DNA from: Dioscorea cayenensis subsp. rotundata
Taxonomy: Eukaryota > Streptophyta > Magnoliopsida > Dioscoreales > Dioscoreaceae
Assembly: GCF_009730915.1 (NCBI RefSeq)
Contig: NC_052481.1
Location: 3,844,001-3,908,000, forward strand
Length of the DNA stretch: 64,000 bases
Reading direction: 5' to 3'
Part shown: positions 29,580 through 38,775 of the stretch, in pieces
Layout: every line of letters begins with the position of its first letter
Numbering within the stretch: the first letter of the stretch is position 1
Made by a program: the position numbers and the translations under genes
The notes under the pieces: model-generated
What the model was told of the DNA's origin: nothing
The model's database searches: none
The model's input: only the letters and a program-made list of their open reading frames with translations

Positions 29580-30705
29580 AATGAGACTAGTAAGTAGCTA
29601 TGGCCATTCTTGTTCAACCTTACAGAAATTATGCTTTGAATTTTGGTATGATACATAGGTTTGAGGCTATGATCAATCATAATTTTAATCACCTTATATA
29701 TGTAGATGATTTGATTCTAGTTACCAAAAATGCTCCTATAACTGACATAATTTATTATTTACATCTGAATATTTACTCCCACTTAACTGACCAAAAAACC
29801 TAATTATACCAGATTTACAGTCTATCTCCCTAAATGGATTAACAAAAAATAATCTAAAACTAGTAGCTCCATTTTAAATTTTAGGATTGACAATTATTAT
29901 TTTAGCTATTTAGGTGCTCTAATTAATAGCTCCCAGGAAATTTCTTATGGCTCAATTTAAGCCTATGATATCTAGGGTTTCTAATATCATTGCTTCTTGG
30001 AGCCATAAAAATTTATCTCTAAATAGTAAAATAACTTTAATTAAGAATTCCTTGGTATTAGAGCATCTTTAGTGGTTAGACTATCCTAGAGTTTGATGAT
30101 CATGTAATCTCATCAATCCATTAAACTCTTACTCATTAAACTATCTCCCATAATAGTTATACTATAAAATGGGACCCATAATCAACCTATCAACGCATTA
30201 AACTATCTCTCATTATTTATACTATAAAATAGGACCCACAATTATTTCATCCATTTTTTAAACTATTAACATTAATATATTTCATTAAAACATATTTATT
30301 TAATATATTCTTGAATATTTAAAACAAAATTTAATAACATATTTAAAATTATATTTCAAAATAAATATTTAAAATATAATAAAATTGCCCTATATTATTT
30401 TGAAAAGAAAAAACAATTAATTTGTGATGTGAATTAATTTGTCATGAAAAATTTTGAAAATTATTTGGAAAATTCGGAGCTTGGGAAGATGGAGGAGTAA
30501 TTTGATCCATAATATAATTGAAAATTCGAAAATGAAGAAGTGGAGAAGAATGTATGTTTTGTTTGAGTGTGTGGGTGTGTTTATAGAAATAAAATAAAAA
30601 TTTAAGAATTAAAAATTTTAAAAAAAATTAAAAAGAGTCATTGCATCATTCAAACTGTTGAATTTAAAAAAATAAAAAATATTAAAAGATATGATCAAAC
30701 AACCG

Positions 30706-31097
30706 TCCACCACAGCGGCACCGTCGTGTCAAGGACGAAGAAGTGGATGTTGGGGATGCCGTTCAACTTACTCTAGATACCGGGGTCATCCTGGGTGAAG
30801 TAACGGTTATGGCGGAAGCTTGCTTGAAGAGTTTAGAGAGAGAGAGAGAGACGTATTCACAAAAGAGGTTTCTTTATTGCATTGATGGGGATGAAAGGGA
30901 TTTCCCTTATGGTGGGGGAAGTGATGCCCTCATCTTACAAACTAAGGGGCCTTATATAAGCTCCAAGACTTAACCCTTAAGTCATGCTATTCATGACATG
31001 ACATATACCAAACTTACCTATTCCTAACAAGACACTTACCAAACCCACTTATTACAAGTATGTCATTCAACAGTAAAACTACTGTTGTTACAGTTGT
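30706..31097 (-). repeat. 3' LTR of the nested element
   Basis: Direct repeat of 37152-37600, somewhat shorter. On the minus strand it has a TATA box (TTATATAAGG, within 30949-30960) and, about 75 bases downstream, the poly(A) signal AATAAA (30878-30873), in the order expected for U3-R-U5. A GA run lies in the U5-like part. Confidence 0.85.
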
Positions 31098-31801
31098 AAA
31101 CCTATTTTACACACTAAAAAAAACAAACACCGACTCTTTTACATAATAAAAACAAACAACACTGCTTCAGTCCACCAAGATGTCGTAAGCTGGGATAGGT
31201 AAAAATCTGAAACAATGAAAGTCTTTCTAGCCTTCCATCATGTTGGCTAGATTTTCTTCAGCAATATAATCCAAGCCTTCTAGAGATCCTTTTGGACTTG
31301 GTAGCATTAAAATCTCTACTGGGATACTTAATCTTGAATAATCTCCAAAGCGATACTCTCTTGCCCATGAGCAGACTTCATGATTTTTGTTTCTAGCACC
31401 ATTTGACACCTTTGATTATCAGTAATTGTAGGGCAAGTTCTCTTCCAATCAGTGGAGATTGCACATGCTCGCCATAGCTTCATTTGTCTTTTGATATCTC
31501 CTAGAATGATCATATCTTCAAGTCTGATAGGAGTTACCCTTTCTTGTTCAGGCTTATGATGGCGAAGGAGAGTGATCTTGATATGATGCCTTGCTTCATC
31601 GAGATAGCCTTCATCTTAACAAGGAGGAATTGAATTTAATTCTAGATTTACATACTCATCAATTTGTGGTCCAAGAGCTTTGAAGAATTTTTGTAGAATA
31701 TGTATCAGCTGCCAGTAGTCATTTAGAAAATTTGCTTGCTTCGGACTTGTCAGCATAATTCTAGACAGGTTTCCATGTTTAAAGAGGTTGATGGCTTTTA
31801 G

Positions 31802-32320
31802 CTAGACGCCATTGATTTCTTGATCAAGCCACTGGGACATATCTAAGGAACATTTCACGATAGTGAATCCTTCTTCACATTGACATCCAGTATCTTTATG
31901 TGCTAGTTCTCTGAGAACATTTCCAGCTATTTCAAATTCTGCCAGAAGAATTTCTTCTTTTGCAAGTTGTCGTAGTACTTCTTGTTCAGAGATAAACTGG
32001 TCATATTGAGCTTTCATAACTTTTTTGAAAATGAGTTGTTTTACTTCTTCTATTGGTTCTGGAAATACTTCAAATTTCTCTATTCTTTGTTTTCTTTCTT
32101 CAGTCATAATTTTCTTCATTTCTTCAACTTCTTTTGTAATTTGTTGAAGTTGAGCCTTGATCATAATAACTTCTTCATTCTTTTTGGATATTTCAACTTC
32201 CAATGTTTTGATTTTCTTTACTTGTTCTACCATGTAGTCAAGTGTTTGAGGTTTCAAAAAGAATTTTATACTGGGTGTTTCTGGTAATGGTAAATGAGGT
32301 GGATTTTTGATTTTTTTCAT
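31802..32320 (-). CDS. Unknown ORF with long coiled coil, nested element
   Basis: This 172-codon minus-strand ORF is not a family I recognise. Residues about 28-90 are heptad-like and rich in Lys, Glu and Ile (for example MVEQVKKIKTLEVEISKKNE), predicting a coiled coil. A short Cys patch, GCQCEEGF, follows near residue 145. After the stop at 31802, open frame continues in pieces to about 31227 with a stop near 31617, so the original protein was probably longer and is now broken. Its place before the 3' LTR is where pol or a late ORF would be expected, but it has no polymerase motif. A virion-associated or assembly role would be only a guess from the coiled coil. Confidence 0.55.
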   Translation of the reverse strand: MKKIKNPPHLPLPETPSIKFFLKPQTLDYMVEQVKKIKTLEVEISKKNEEVIMIKAQLQQITKEVEEMKKIMTEERKQRIEKFEVFPEPIEEVKQLIFKKVMKAQYDQFISEQEVLRQLAKEEILLAEFEIAGNVLRELAHKDTGCQCEEGFTIVKCSLDMSQWLDQEINGV

Positions 32321-33427
32321 GTCTGGTGAAAGTATTTTGCTAAAGAGTGGAATAAAGAGATAAGGGTTTTTGGGTCATGTTTATTGGCCCAAAGATTGTC
32401 AAGAATAACTTGTTATGACAGGTTTAAGTTGGCTTGTGTTCTGAATTTTAGAGTGGAGTTTGGTGGGAATATTGAGAGATTTAACTAGGGTTCAAGGGAG
32501 GATGGTTGGTTATAGAAATTTTTGCCTGCCATTTCTGCAAAAAATAAGCTCATTAATCTAAATAAATTTTCATGCTTTCGCATGTGTTTGCGGTATAAAG
32601 ATAACCAGGTTTTCACCATAACAAAAGATGCGTATGTGCCTACTGGTTTTGTAGCCACAGCTCTTATTATTCAGATGAACAAACCTTTGTCTGTTTATGT
32701 TTCTTTTTTAGGGACTTGGTTACATAGTTCCCACAATTAAAGAAAATGCAAATGAACCTGCTGGTATTGCAGTCACAGTTTTCTCTAATACGAATGGACA
32801 AACTATAGGGTAATGTTCAAATTACATATTTCAGTTACATGTTTCCCAAAGAGATAAGAATAATGGAGATTCAGTTTGTTGTGAAACTTCTATTTCTAAA
32901 TTCAAAGAGGGAGATGAACAGAGATTAAATTCTTGTTGTAAGAATGGGAAGTTTATTGTCTCTTGTTGTTTTAGATAGTTATTCGTTTCCCATTGTTCTA
33001 TACTATCTTGTATTTCTTTTATTTCTTTTTCCATTTTTGTAATCTTTTGTAGCATTGTTAATTTTTTATCTCTTAGTTCATTATTTTCTCCATTAAAGTC
33101 TTCTTTTTCTTTTTATAATTAAATCTATAGTATTTTGTAATGAATCTACAATTTTACTTCTAAAATGGGTTATGTGATATTTCAATATTATTTTGTCTTT
33201 AAATTCTTTTAATTCCTTAATCATTGTTTCTAATTCTATAGTATTTTCCTTATCTATTTTTCTTTTCTTAGTCATAATATATTTCTAATGACTTATCTAA
33301 AATATTTCCTTCCTCTTGTTCTTGAATAATTATACCTTTTCCTTTACTTTGTTCTTTTTTATTTAATATTTTTTTTAAAAAATTATCTACTTCTTCTTCA
33401 AGAGTTTTAATTCTTTTTAATAATTGT

Positions 33428-33721
33428 TCAATTATTTTTTTTATCTTGTCTAAATTTATTGTTTGGCTTTTCTATTTTTTGTTCTTCAAAAGTAAAATTG
33501 CATAATTTTAATACACATTTTCTACATAATGATAATTCACATTTTAAGCATGTTACTCTATGTCTCGTTATGTGAAATTTATAGCATTTATCAAATCTTG
33601 TTTTATAATTTATTTTAAATGGTTCAAATTTATGTTCACATTTTTTAAAATTTTCAACTTGGTTATATTGTTCTAATAAGTATTTAGGATTTATATCTAA
33701 ATTATAAGTTTGTTTACTCAT
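33428..33721 (-). CDS. Cys/His-rich small ORF, nested element
   Basis: This 97-codon minus-strand ORF has cysteines at residues 28, 46, 58, 61, 66, 69 and 74, and histidines at 30, 50 and 54. The spacing C46-X11-C58-X2-C61-X4-C66-X2-C69 matches, except for the first CX2 pair, the second cysteine-rich region that I recall from badnavirus and rice tungro bacilliform virus polyproteins. It probably binds zinc and perhaps nucleic acid. It lies downstream of the movement-protein-like ORF, as in those viruses, but as a separate short ORF rather than part of a polyprotein. The DNA between the two ORFs carries stops. Confidence 0.6.
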   Translation of the reverse strand: MSKQTYNLDINPKYLLEQYNQVENFKKCEHKFEPFKINYKTRFDKCYKFHITRHRVTCLKCELSLCRKCVLKLCNFTFEEQKIEKPNNKFRQDKKNN

Positions 33722-34451
33722 TTTTAATCATAACAAATATTTATGGAATCATATTCATTTTTTAATCTTGATTTGTAATTCCAAAATTTATGTTGATCTT
33801 TTAAATATTCATCTTGATGAAAATCTTTATATTTTGTTTTTGTTGGTTTCCAAATAGATTTACCATTTTCATCTTTTTCTTTTGATTTGATTTTTACTTC
33901 TATTAATGATTTTGTTTGATAATGAATTTAATCTCTTAAAGTTATATATCTTTTAACTCTTTTAACCACATACATTGTCTCGTTTTTATTTCTTCTCTTA
34001 GACTTCTATTATCTTTATTGTATATTTAATTGAGTTACTTATTAGAGTATCTATTAAGGTTATATCTATTGAATCTATTAAATCTTTCATGTATAACAAC
34101 TTTCAATAGATTTAAATTGTTCTTCAAGGGATTTTTTCCATTTGGATAATCTGATTGTTCTTTGTTGATGTTCTAATGGATATAATTCTTTTCTTGGTAT
34201 ATATTTTATATTCTATATCCAATTTCCTTGATTATCATATTTTACTGTTTAGTTTCTATAAGTATTTCTGAGCTTATTTGATAAAATTGTTTCATTGTTA
34301 CATAATCTTTAACACATATCAGCCAAATTGCTCTTCTTTGTTTTATTTGATTTGTTATGGTTGTATTTATACTTCCTAGATATTTTTTAATGGTTTTAAT
34401 TGTTCTTTAATTAATTATGGATATGTTGTATATATTAAATCCATTTTATTT

Positions 34452-35369
34452 TTAAAGTTCTTCTATTTTTATGCCTTTGTTTGTATAATTTATCATTCTT
34501 ATACTTATACTACCATTAGTATTTTCATAAAATTCTGCATTACTTGGTCTATTTGATGTTGTTGGGATATCTATAGGTTGGATGTTCCATTCACTTTCTT
34601 CTAATATTTCTGATGGATAAAATTTTCCTTCTATTCCTTTTAGTCCTTGGTTTTCTAGAAATGATTTTATTTTTTTAGGTGTTAGAATATAATTAATTCT
34701 ACAACTGTTTGTCAATTGTCCTGTGAATGTTTTTGTTATTATTAAATTTGTTGCATTTGAGATCATGGTGTAACCTTTTGAATTTATTACTAATTTTATA
34801 TATTTATAAAATGTTTCAAGTGGAACTAAAAAGTCTGGGGTCATATAAATTATTTCTGCATAATCACAATTCATATTTAATTCCATGGATTCTATTATTG
34901 CTTTTGTCATATTTTTAATTTGTCTTATGTCTACTAAGCTTAATAAAATTCTTCTACCTAATCCTTTTCTGTGTAATCTTATTACTCCTAACACTAGTAG
35001 TTCTAGATGGATTAATGTATAGCCTGATGATACAAGTTCATTATATGATTCTTCTGTTATTAAATCTAATATAATTTGTTTATCACCACTTGTACAACAT
35101 ATTTCTATTTCATCATAGTGTTCATATATTTTTGATTTTGTTTCAAATATTCCAAATTTATATAATTCTTCTCCTGTGATTAGTTTTATATTCATATTTC
35201 TTGCTTTATTTTGTTGTTCTTCAATTGTGTAAGTTACTTCTTGTCTTTTATAATGTTTATTAATATGATTTGTATATTTTAAATGATTTAAGATAGAGAA
35301 CCTTCTAATATTATCTATACTTTTTACTATAGTTTTATTTTCTGAATTTTCTTGATTTTCTCTAGACAT
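34452..35369 (-). CDS. 30K-superfamily movement-protein-like ORF, nested element
   Basis: This 305-codon minus-strand ORF is uninterrupted, although most of the internal DNA around it is broken. The middle part (about residues 95-215) has the layout of 30K-superfamily movement proteins as found in Caulimoviridae. A hydrophobic strand leads into a conserved aspartate (SLVDIRQ), preceded by IRLHRKGLGRR and followed by alternating strands (AEIIYMTPDFLVPLETF, then TNLIITKTFTGQL). Such proteins enlarge plasmodesmata for cell-to-cell virus movement. Here the gene sits in a repeat-flanked genomic element with no polymerase, so a present role is unknown. The N terminus is polar and of low complexity. 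The assignment is by pattern, without a profile search. An unrelated retroelement protein is the main alternative. Confidence 0.6.
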   Translation of the reverse strand: MSRENQENSENKTIVKSIDNIRRFSILNHLKYTNHINKHYKRQEVTYTIEEQQNKARNMNIKLITGEELYKFGIFETKSKIYEHYDEIEICCTSGDKQIILDLITEESYNELVSSGYTLIHLELLVLGVIRLHRKGLGRRILLSLVDIRQIKNMTKAIIESMELNMNCDYAEIIYMTPDFLVPLETFYKYIKLVINSKGYTMISNATNLIITKTFTGQLTNSCRINYILTPKKIKSFLENQGLKGIEGKFYPSEILEESEWNIQPIDIPTTSNRPSNAEFYENTNGSISIRMINYTNKGIKIEEL

Positions 35370-35604
35370 ATTGAATTTCTATATTATCAAATTCTTGTAA
35401 TAATTTAATTTTCCAGTTTTTTAATTGTTCTTTTTCTTCTTTTGATCCATTTGTAATTCATAATTTTTCTGCTAAATATTCTTCTACTTTATTGAGCCAT
35501 ATATATGTTTGATATTTTATTTTATCTTTTAAGCTATATTGATTTAGTTCTTCTAAAGGTAATATCTTATTTTTATTAATTCAATTTTATAATATTCTGT
35601 TGTT

Positions 35605-35895
35605 TCAAGTAGATGTTTCATTTCTTGGGAATTTTAACCTATATTCTGGTGGTTTTAATAATTCTTCTTTAGTCCAGATTTTAAATGGAGTTATTAGTTT
35701 TCTAATCTTTTGATTTGTTCCTAATTGAATATTTTTTACTTGATTACATAAGTCATCTATTTCATTTTTTCTATTCTCCTTTTTTTTTATACTGTTTGTT
35801 ACATAATCTAGATTAGATAAGATAGTTTCTAATTTTAATAATTGTGTTTCTAAATTATTTAATTTCTTGATAATTAAATCCATCTTTGCATCCAT
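35605..35895 (-). CDS. Small coiled-coil ORF, nested element
   Basis: This 96-codon minus-strand ORF begins with a leucine-zipper-like stretch (DLIIKKLNNLETQLLKLETI) and a Lys/Asn-rich middle, and ends in a basic, Pro-containing tail. It is the first ORF after the leader, placed like the small ORF1/ORF2 proteins of badnaviruses, some of which are coiled-coil virion-associated proteins. Another open stretch (about 35590-35390) with one or two stops follows before the movement-protein-like ORF. Function is unknown. Confidence 0.45.
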   Translation of the reverse strand: MDAKMDLIIKKLNNLETQLLKLETILSNLDYVTNSIKKKENRKNEIDDLCNQVKNIQLGTNQKIRKLITPFKIWTKEELLKPPEYRLKFPRNETST

Positions 35896-37134
35896 TTTTT
35901 ATTTTTATGATTCTGGTAATATTATTTCTTCTATTATTTCTTCGATGATTTGTATTGCTATTTTTAATACCGTTAATACTCAAGTTATTATTTTTATCTC
36001 TTTATGAATATTTTTTATTTTATTTTTCATTTTAAGATATTAAAATTTCTTAATATTATTATGTTGTTTATTAGGATAAACATTATTATTGTAGTACATA
36101 TTATTTGTATTATAATTATTGTTTCTTTAAGAATCTGATTCATTTATGTTTTAATATTTATTTTGATTTTAATTTTTCATTAGTTTGATTTAATTTGATG
36201 ATTTATGATTTCCTTCTTTTTAATATTTTTAATTTGATATTTTGTTGTTTTGATATTTTGTTGTTGATTTGATATTTTGTTGTTGTTTTAGTAAAATTTA
36301 ATTTATTTTATTTTTATGTTTTTTTCAATGATATTTATATAAAACTAAAATAAGATTTGCAGAAAATATAATCTACTTCTACTTTGCAGTAAACAAAAGT
36401 TACTACTACTTTGGAATAACTTGAAATAAGTAAGAGAGAATTTTTATGCAACAACAAGATCCACAACATGTAATATGATAGAAGTTAAACTTGGTAAATA
36501 ACTCTATTTGATCCATAATTATTGAAAGTAAAAACTTGTTTTAGGTTTTTGTTGGTTTTTTAATTTTTAGGGGTTTTTGAAAAATTATCTTCTTTTCACC
36601 ATGGACATTCTCTGTCGGCTCGTTCAATCTTACCGTCTTAAAGTGTACTAACCTTTCCCTGTCTGCTGTACTAGGCCACCCTTGTAGAGTCTCCAGTTTC
36701 CAAAGCCTGAGTGTTCCACTTTGCATAATTACTTAGAAGAGTAATTTTTTGAAAAATTCACATGATTATCTTTTAATATGTGAGAGTTCATCCTTTCCAA
36801 CTTTCAAAGTTCAGACTTACCTCCACACTCTTTTCCCCCTAAACGGACCTCCTGTTCTTCAGACGGGTACTTTTTGGTGCTCTCCAGTTTGTCTTACTCT
36901 TTATATTAGTCAGATTAACTCTTTTCACATAAAAGATTCATTTTTATGCTCAAAATATTTTTTCAAAAGATCTGTACAAAACTCATTTTTTAGATTTTTA
37001 GTTAAAGGTTCATGGATCAAATAAAAGTCATACTACCAAGATAAAACTTACTATCTACATGTTGGGGGCCCCGTTAAGAGTTTTACCCCTGTATGGTAAA
37101 TACTACCTTGAGGTTGTTGAGAAAAGTTACTGTA
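35896..37134 (-). other. Leader region of the nested element
   Basis: About 1.2 kb between the primer site and the first ORF. It includes a less AT-rich part (36590-37100) and very AT-rich TTTGATATTTTGTTG repeats (36230-36290). It contains only short ORFs. A long leader of this kind is usual in pararetroviruses and some retrotransposons. Confidence 0.5.
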
Positions 37135-37146
37135 GCTCTGATACCA
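37135..37146 (-). promoter_or_regulatory. tRNA-Met primer binding site
   Basis: The minus strand reads TGGTATCAGAGC, the usual primer site complementary to the 3' end of plant initiator tRNA-Met, used by both LTR retrotransposons and Caulimoviridae. It begins five bases inside the shared LTR sequence. Confidence 0.88.
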
Positions 37147-37151
37147 CTAGA

Positions 37152-37600
37152 TCCACCACAGCGGCGCCATCGTGTCGGGGATGAAGAAGTGGATATTGGG
37201 GATGCCGTTCAACTTACTCTGGATGCGGGGGTCATCTTGGGTGAAGTAACGGTTAGGGCGGAAGCTTGCTTGAAGAGTTTAGAGAGAAGAGAGCATAGAT
37301 TAGAGAGAGAGAGAGAGAGAGAGATGTATTCACAAAAGAGTTTTTTTATTGCATTGATGGGGATGAGAGGGATTTCCCTTATGGTGGGGGAAGTGATGCC
37401 CTCATCTTACAAACTAAGTGGCCTTATATAGGCTCCAAGACTTAACCCTTAAGTTATGCTATTCATGACATGACATATACCAAACTATCATGTAGTAAAC
37501 ATGACACATACCAAACTTACCTATACCTAACAAGACACTTACCAAACCCACTTATTATAAGCATGTCATTCAACAGTAAAACTACTGTTGCTACAGTTGT
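37152..37600 (-). repeat. 5' LTR of the nested element
   Basis: Direct repeat of 30706-31097 with scattered substitutions, a longer GA run (about 37300-37322) and an extra copy of a CATGACACATACCAAAC-type phrase near 37500. The minus-strand TATA box (CCTATATAAGG) is within 37420-37432 and AATAAA is at 37350-37345. These would drive and process a minus-strand transcript through the internal ORFs. Confidence 0.85.
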
Positions 37601-38775
37601 TGATTAAAATATTAAAAAAAAAATTCTTTTTCGATTCATCTCTGGAGTTGAATACCTCATTCAAAATTAAAAAAATAACATGGGTCTCATCGTTGAGCGC
37701 TCAACGACCACTGAGCTCTCATAAATGGGGGGCTTCCATGATTGAGCACTCAATGAGCGCATGAAGCCCCCCACCCCAATCCCCAATTAAAGATGCTCTT
37801 AGCTATCCCTTTTTATTACCTTTCTTTTATCCTCTCCGAAACACTCTTTTTAAAATCCATTTCCAAGTTACAAGGGATTCCTTTGGAATAAAGGAGGCAA
37901 TCACAGTGGCACTCATCTTATGGGGTGGAACACTGCTTTACATGATAACTCTAGAGGGGAGCATTGTAGTGAAAATCTCAAACTTGCTCAGATGGCTTTA
38001 ATGCCAAAAAATATTCTTAAATATCTTAATAGTAACTCTTGCATTTAGCCGGATGTTTTGAATGGGAAATATGGTATCTTCAATTTATGGAACCACATGA
38101 TTCTTCCCAATTGCTCTTAGTTTTTTGGATCATTATGCTAAGTTATTGATTTTATCAAAACACATATTTGGATAAGTCCACCAATCCAAATTGTATCTAT
38201 TTCTCCAAGGATCCCTAGTGTTTTGATGTCCTATTGGCTTTTAGACCAACTTTTTTTTTTAATATAAGTCTTGATATTAATAATCTTCATATTTCAGACT
38301 TCACCATTGGTTCTAATTGGAATTTACACAAGGTAAAGTTGGTTTTGGTCCAAATTTCTACTCTCATATAGATATTTAATTTAGAAATATTCGCCCATTA
38401 AGAGGCAATTGCTAGGTGTGGTTTCAAGATTCATATAGTAATATAATCTTTTTATCTATCTATAAGTTCCTTAATAGATGGTGTATTGATAATGAAGCTT
38501 GCATCAATTGTCAACTTATTCAGAAACTTACTGTTGTACCAAGAATCAAAATTTTCACTTGGCTAATGGACCATGGTAGAGATGGGCATGGGCCGGGCCA
38601 TTTGACAACCCGGCCCGGCCCGTACTTGGCACGGAATCGGTCCGCCGGGGCACTGACTCGGCGGGTCGGGCCAACAAACCGTAATCAGCCTGTCATAGAG
38701 ACGAGCCAGTTACGGGCCAGACCCGGTTCTCAACCAGACGGGTTGACCTGATGGGTTTGGACGAAATTATTATTG

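Larger units (their letters stand above)
30706..37600 (-). mobile_element. LTR-flanked, RT-less element with caulimovirid-like ORFs
   Basis: Two direct repeats (30706-31097 and 37152-37600) bound about 6.0 kb. On the minus strand, the 5' repeat is followed after five bases by a tRNA-Met primer site (37146-37135). The internal DNA is extremely AT-rich. Minus-strand ORFs in order are a coiled coil (35895-35605), a movement-protein-like ORF (35369-34452), a Cys-rich ORF (33721-33428), small Lys/Glu-rich ORFs (33275-33093, 33055-32831) and a coiled coil (32320-31802). Much of the rest carries stops. I found no protease, reverse transcriptase or RNase H. The ORF content resembles part of a badna/tungro-type pararetrovirus while the ends resemble an LTR retrotransposon. 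The exact termini and the target duplication are unresolved: the outer bases of the two repeats do not end in a clear TG...CA. Confidence 0.72.
30061..37798. mobile_element. Tourist/PIF-Harbinger-like element carrying a nested LTR-flanked element
   Basis: Terminal inverted repeats GAGCATCTTTAGTGG (30061-30075) and the reverse complement of CAATTAAAGATGCTC (37784-37798) are flanked by a TTA target duplication (30058-30060 and 37799-37801). TTA duplications and GAGCATCT-type ends are typical of Tourist MITEs and PIF/Harbinger elements. Its own sequence is about 650 bases on the left and 200 on the right. The rest is the nested insert at about 30706-37600. No Harbinger transposase is seen, so it is non-autonomous. 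Removing it restores the LINE frame exactly. Confidence 0.82.

Noticed and set aside
32522-32740. Plus-strand 72-codon ORF inside the nested element
   Set aside because: It is in the opposite orientation to the element's promoter and other ORFs, with no recognised family. It probably opens by chance, although the region is less AT-rich than its surroundings.
31098-34451. Hidden reverse transcriptase or protease in the nested element
   Set aside because: I looked for YxDD, DTG and RNase H patterns in the open stretches on the minus strand and saw none. Heavily frameshifted remnants cannot be excluded by eye.
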